From: a bacterium
Lineage (GTDB): Bacteria > Elusimicrobiota > Elusimicrobia > UBA1565 > UBA9628
Length of the DNA: 7,857 nucleotides
Assembly: GCA_021790955.1 (NCBI GenBank)
Contig: JAJYFI010000063.1
Location: forward strand, 1-7,857
Direction of reading: 5' to 3'
Translations under genes and position numbers: made by a program
Shown here: piece by piece, positions 7,262-7,857 of the stretch
Position numbering within the stretch: the first letter of the stretch is position 1
Layout of the letters: each line of letters begins with the position of its first letter
The notes under the pieces: generated by a model
The model's input: only the letters and a program-made list of their open reading frames with translations
Database searches by the model: none
Told to the model about the DNA's origin: nothing

Positions 7262-7683
7262 TGCCTCCTCCTCGCTCGCCGCTTCGCCGCCTTCGGCCGG
7301 GCCTTGGGATAGAGCGGTAGGTACTGCTCACCCCGGCGAGGGATCGCGAGCTCCACGCGGGAAAGCTCTTCAAGAGCCTGCCGCCCGTAGGGCCCCTCCG
7401 CCAGGCTCATCGCGGCCTCGGCCCGCGCCTTGAGCCCGTCGACCTGGAAGCCTTCCCGGCGCGAGGCTTCAATGCCGGCAAGGACTCGGGCATAAAGTCG
7501 CCGCAGGCGCCGCTCTTTGTCCCGCGCGACTTCCTCCTCGATGGGCCGAGCCAAGGGGCCGGCCGAAGAAGCGGGAGGGTAGCGCCAACTCTCGTAGGCG
7601 GACTTGATGGCCGGCCGCTGGCGCCACAGCAAAAACCCGATCACGGCCGCCGCGCCCATCAGCCACAGGGCTCGCGGGGACAT
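7258..7683 (-). CDS. Small membrane-anchored protein of unknown function
   Basis: I do not recognise the family of this 141-aa protein. A single hydrophobic segment at about 6-20 (LWLMGAAAVIGFLLW) follows a very short N-terminus, so it is an anchor or uncleaved signal. After a proline-containing stretch (35-47), residues 48-80 are a highly charged helix (EEEVARDKERRLRRLYARVL) that could form a coiled coil. Another helical part spans about 84-110, and the end is basic (KARPKAAKRRARRRH). The ATG at 7683 lies 5 bases after the stop of the previous gene and has no good ribosome binding site. The stop overlaps the TTG start of the TPR-SpoIID gene by 4 bases, so the two are translationally coupled. 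A role with that protein at the envelope is plausible but is only inferred from position. Confidence 0.68.
   Translation of the reverse strand: MSPRALWLMGAAAVIGFLLWRQRPAIKSAYESWRYPPASSAGPLARPIEEEVARDKERRLRRLYARVLAGIEASRREGFQVDGLKARAEAAMSLAEGPYGRQALEELSRVELAIPRRGEQYLPLYPKARPKAAKRRARRRH
7264..7271 (-). promoter_or_regulatory. Ribosome binding site supporting a TTG start
   Basis: GGAGGAGG on the minus strand, within the end of the small membrane protein gene, gives an AGGAGG core 2 or 5 bases before TTG 7261. It supports the TTG as the start of the TPR-SpoIID gene; the signal peptide begins exactly there. Confidence 0.7.
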
Positions 7684-7688
7684 AACAT

Positions 7689-7857
7689 CTATGGCGCGTT
7701 GGCGGGCTGAGAGCCCTGGGGCGGGAAAGAGGACCCAAAACCGGGCAGCGGGAGAGCCGAGGCGGCTCCCTTGGCGCCCGTCCCGGGCGATGCGGGCGCC
7801 GCCGTAGCGCCGGCGGAGGGACGCCGGGACTTGCGAGAATAACGCGCTTTGCGAGAC
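7689..7857 (-). CDS. C-terminal end of an unknown Pro/Ala-rich protein (partial)
   Basis: An open frame enters from the window edge and ends at TAG (7691-7689), 5 bases before the next start codon, as expected for the preceding gene of an operon. The visible 55 residues begin with a basic stretch (SRKARYSRKSRRPS) and continue as a low-complexity Ala/Pro/Gly/Ser tail (e.g. GFGSSFPPQGSQPANAP). No domain is visible and no function can be assigned. A second open frame reads through the same bases into the next gene, so the frame choice rests on the tight stop-start spacing and is not certain. Confidence 0.45.
   Translation of the reverse strand, partial: SRKARYSRKSRRPSAGATAAPASPGTGAKGAASALPLPGFGSSFPPQGSQPANAP

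Overview
This is a GC-rich bacterial chromosomal window with no transposase, integrase, CRISPR array or other mobile element. Seven protein genes (the outermost one partial) are all on the minus strand. The only plus-strand signals lie in a central 360-base intergenic region. The phylum cannot be fixed from sequence alone. A cell-envelope-rich gene set and a four-cysteine L32 fit a poorly sampled, GC-rich bacterial lineage; Elusimicrobiota or a similar deep branch is a guess.

Right block (7857 down to 3857, minus strand): the C-terminal end of an unknown Pro/Ala-rich protein, a small membrane-anchored protein of unknown role, a secreted TPR-SpoIID/LytB protein and a GT4 glycosyltransferase. 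They are separated by 4-9 bases or overlap by 4 bases, so this is very probably one envelope-related operon.

Central intergenic region (3497-3856): a tRNA gene on the plus strand with an atypical anticodon arm, then a well-formed sigma70-type promoter, then a transcript of about 56 nt ending in an intrinsic terminator. The first 23 nt of that transcript are complementary in two collinear blocks (12 bp including one G-U, and 9 bp) to the anticodon arm and the acceptor/D-arm of the tRNA just upstream. This candidate anti-tRNA small RNA is the most unusual thing in the window. The region also holds the promoter of the left block.

Left block (3496 down to 1, minus strand): NADP-dependent isocitrate dehydrogenase with an inserted CX2C...CX2C zinc-ribbon next to the substrate-binding loop, a membrane-tethered GT2 polyprenyl-phosphate-type glycosyltransferase, ribosomal protein L32 (rpmF), FabG, and a ribosome binding site at the window edge for a further gene (acpP would be the usual neighbour). 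The genes are 6-26 bases apart and read as an operon. The rpmF-fabG junction looks like the common rpmF-plsX-fabH-fabD-fabG-acpP cluster with its middle genes missing.

The many long open frames on the plus strand are shadows of these genes, produced by the high GC content.
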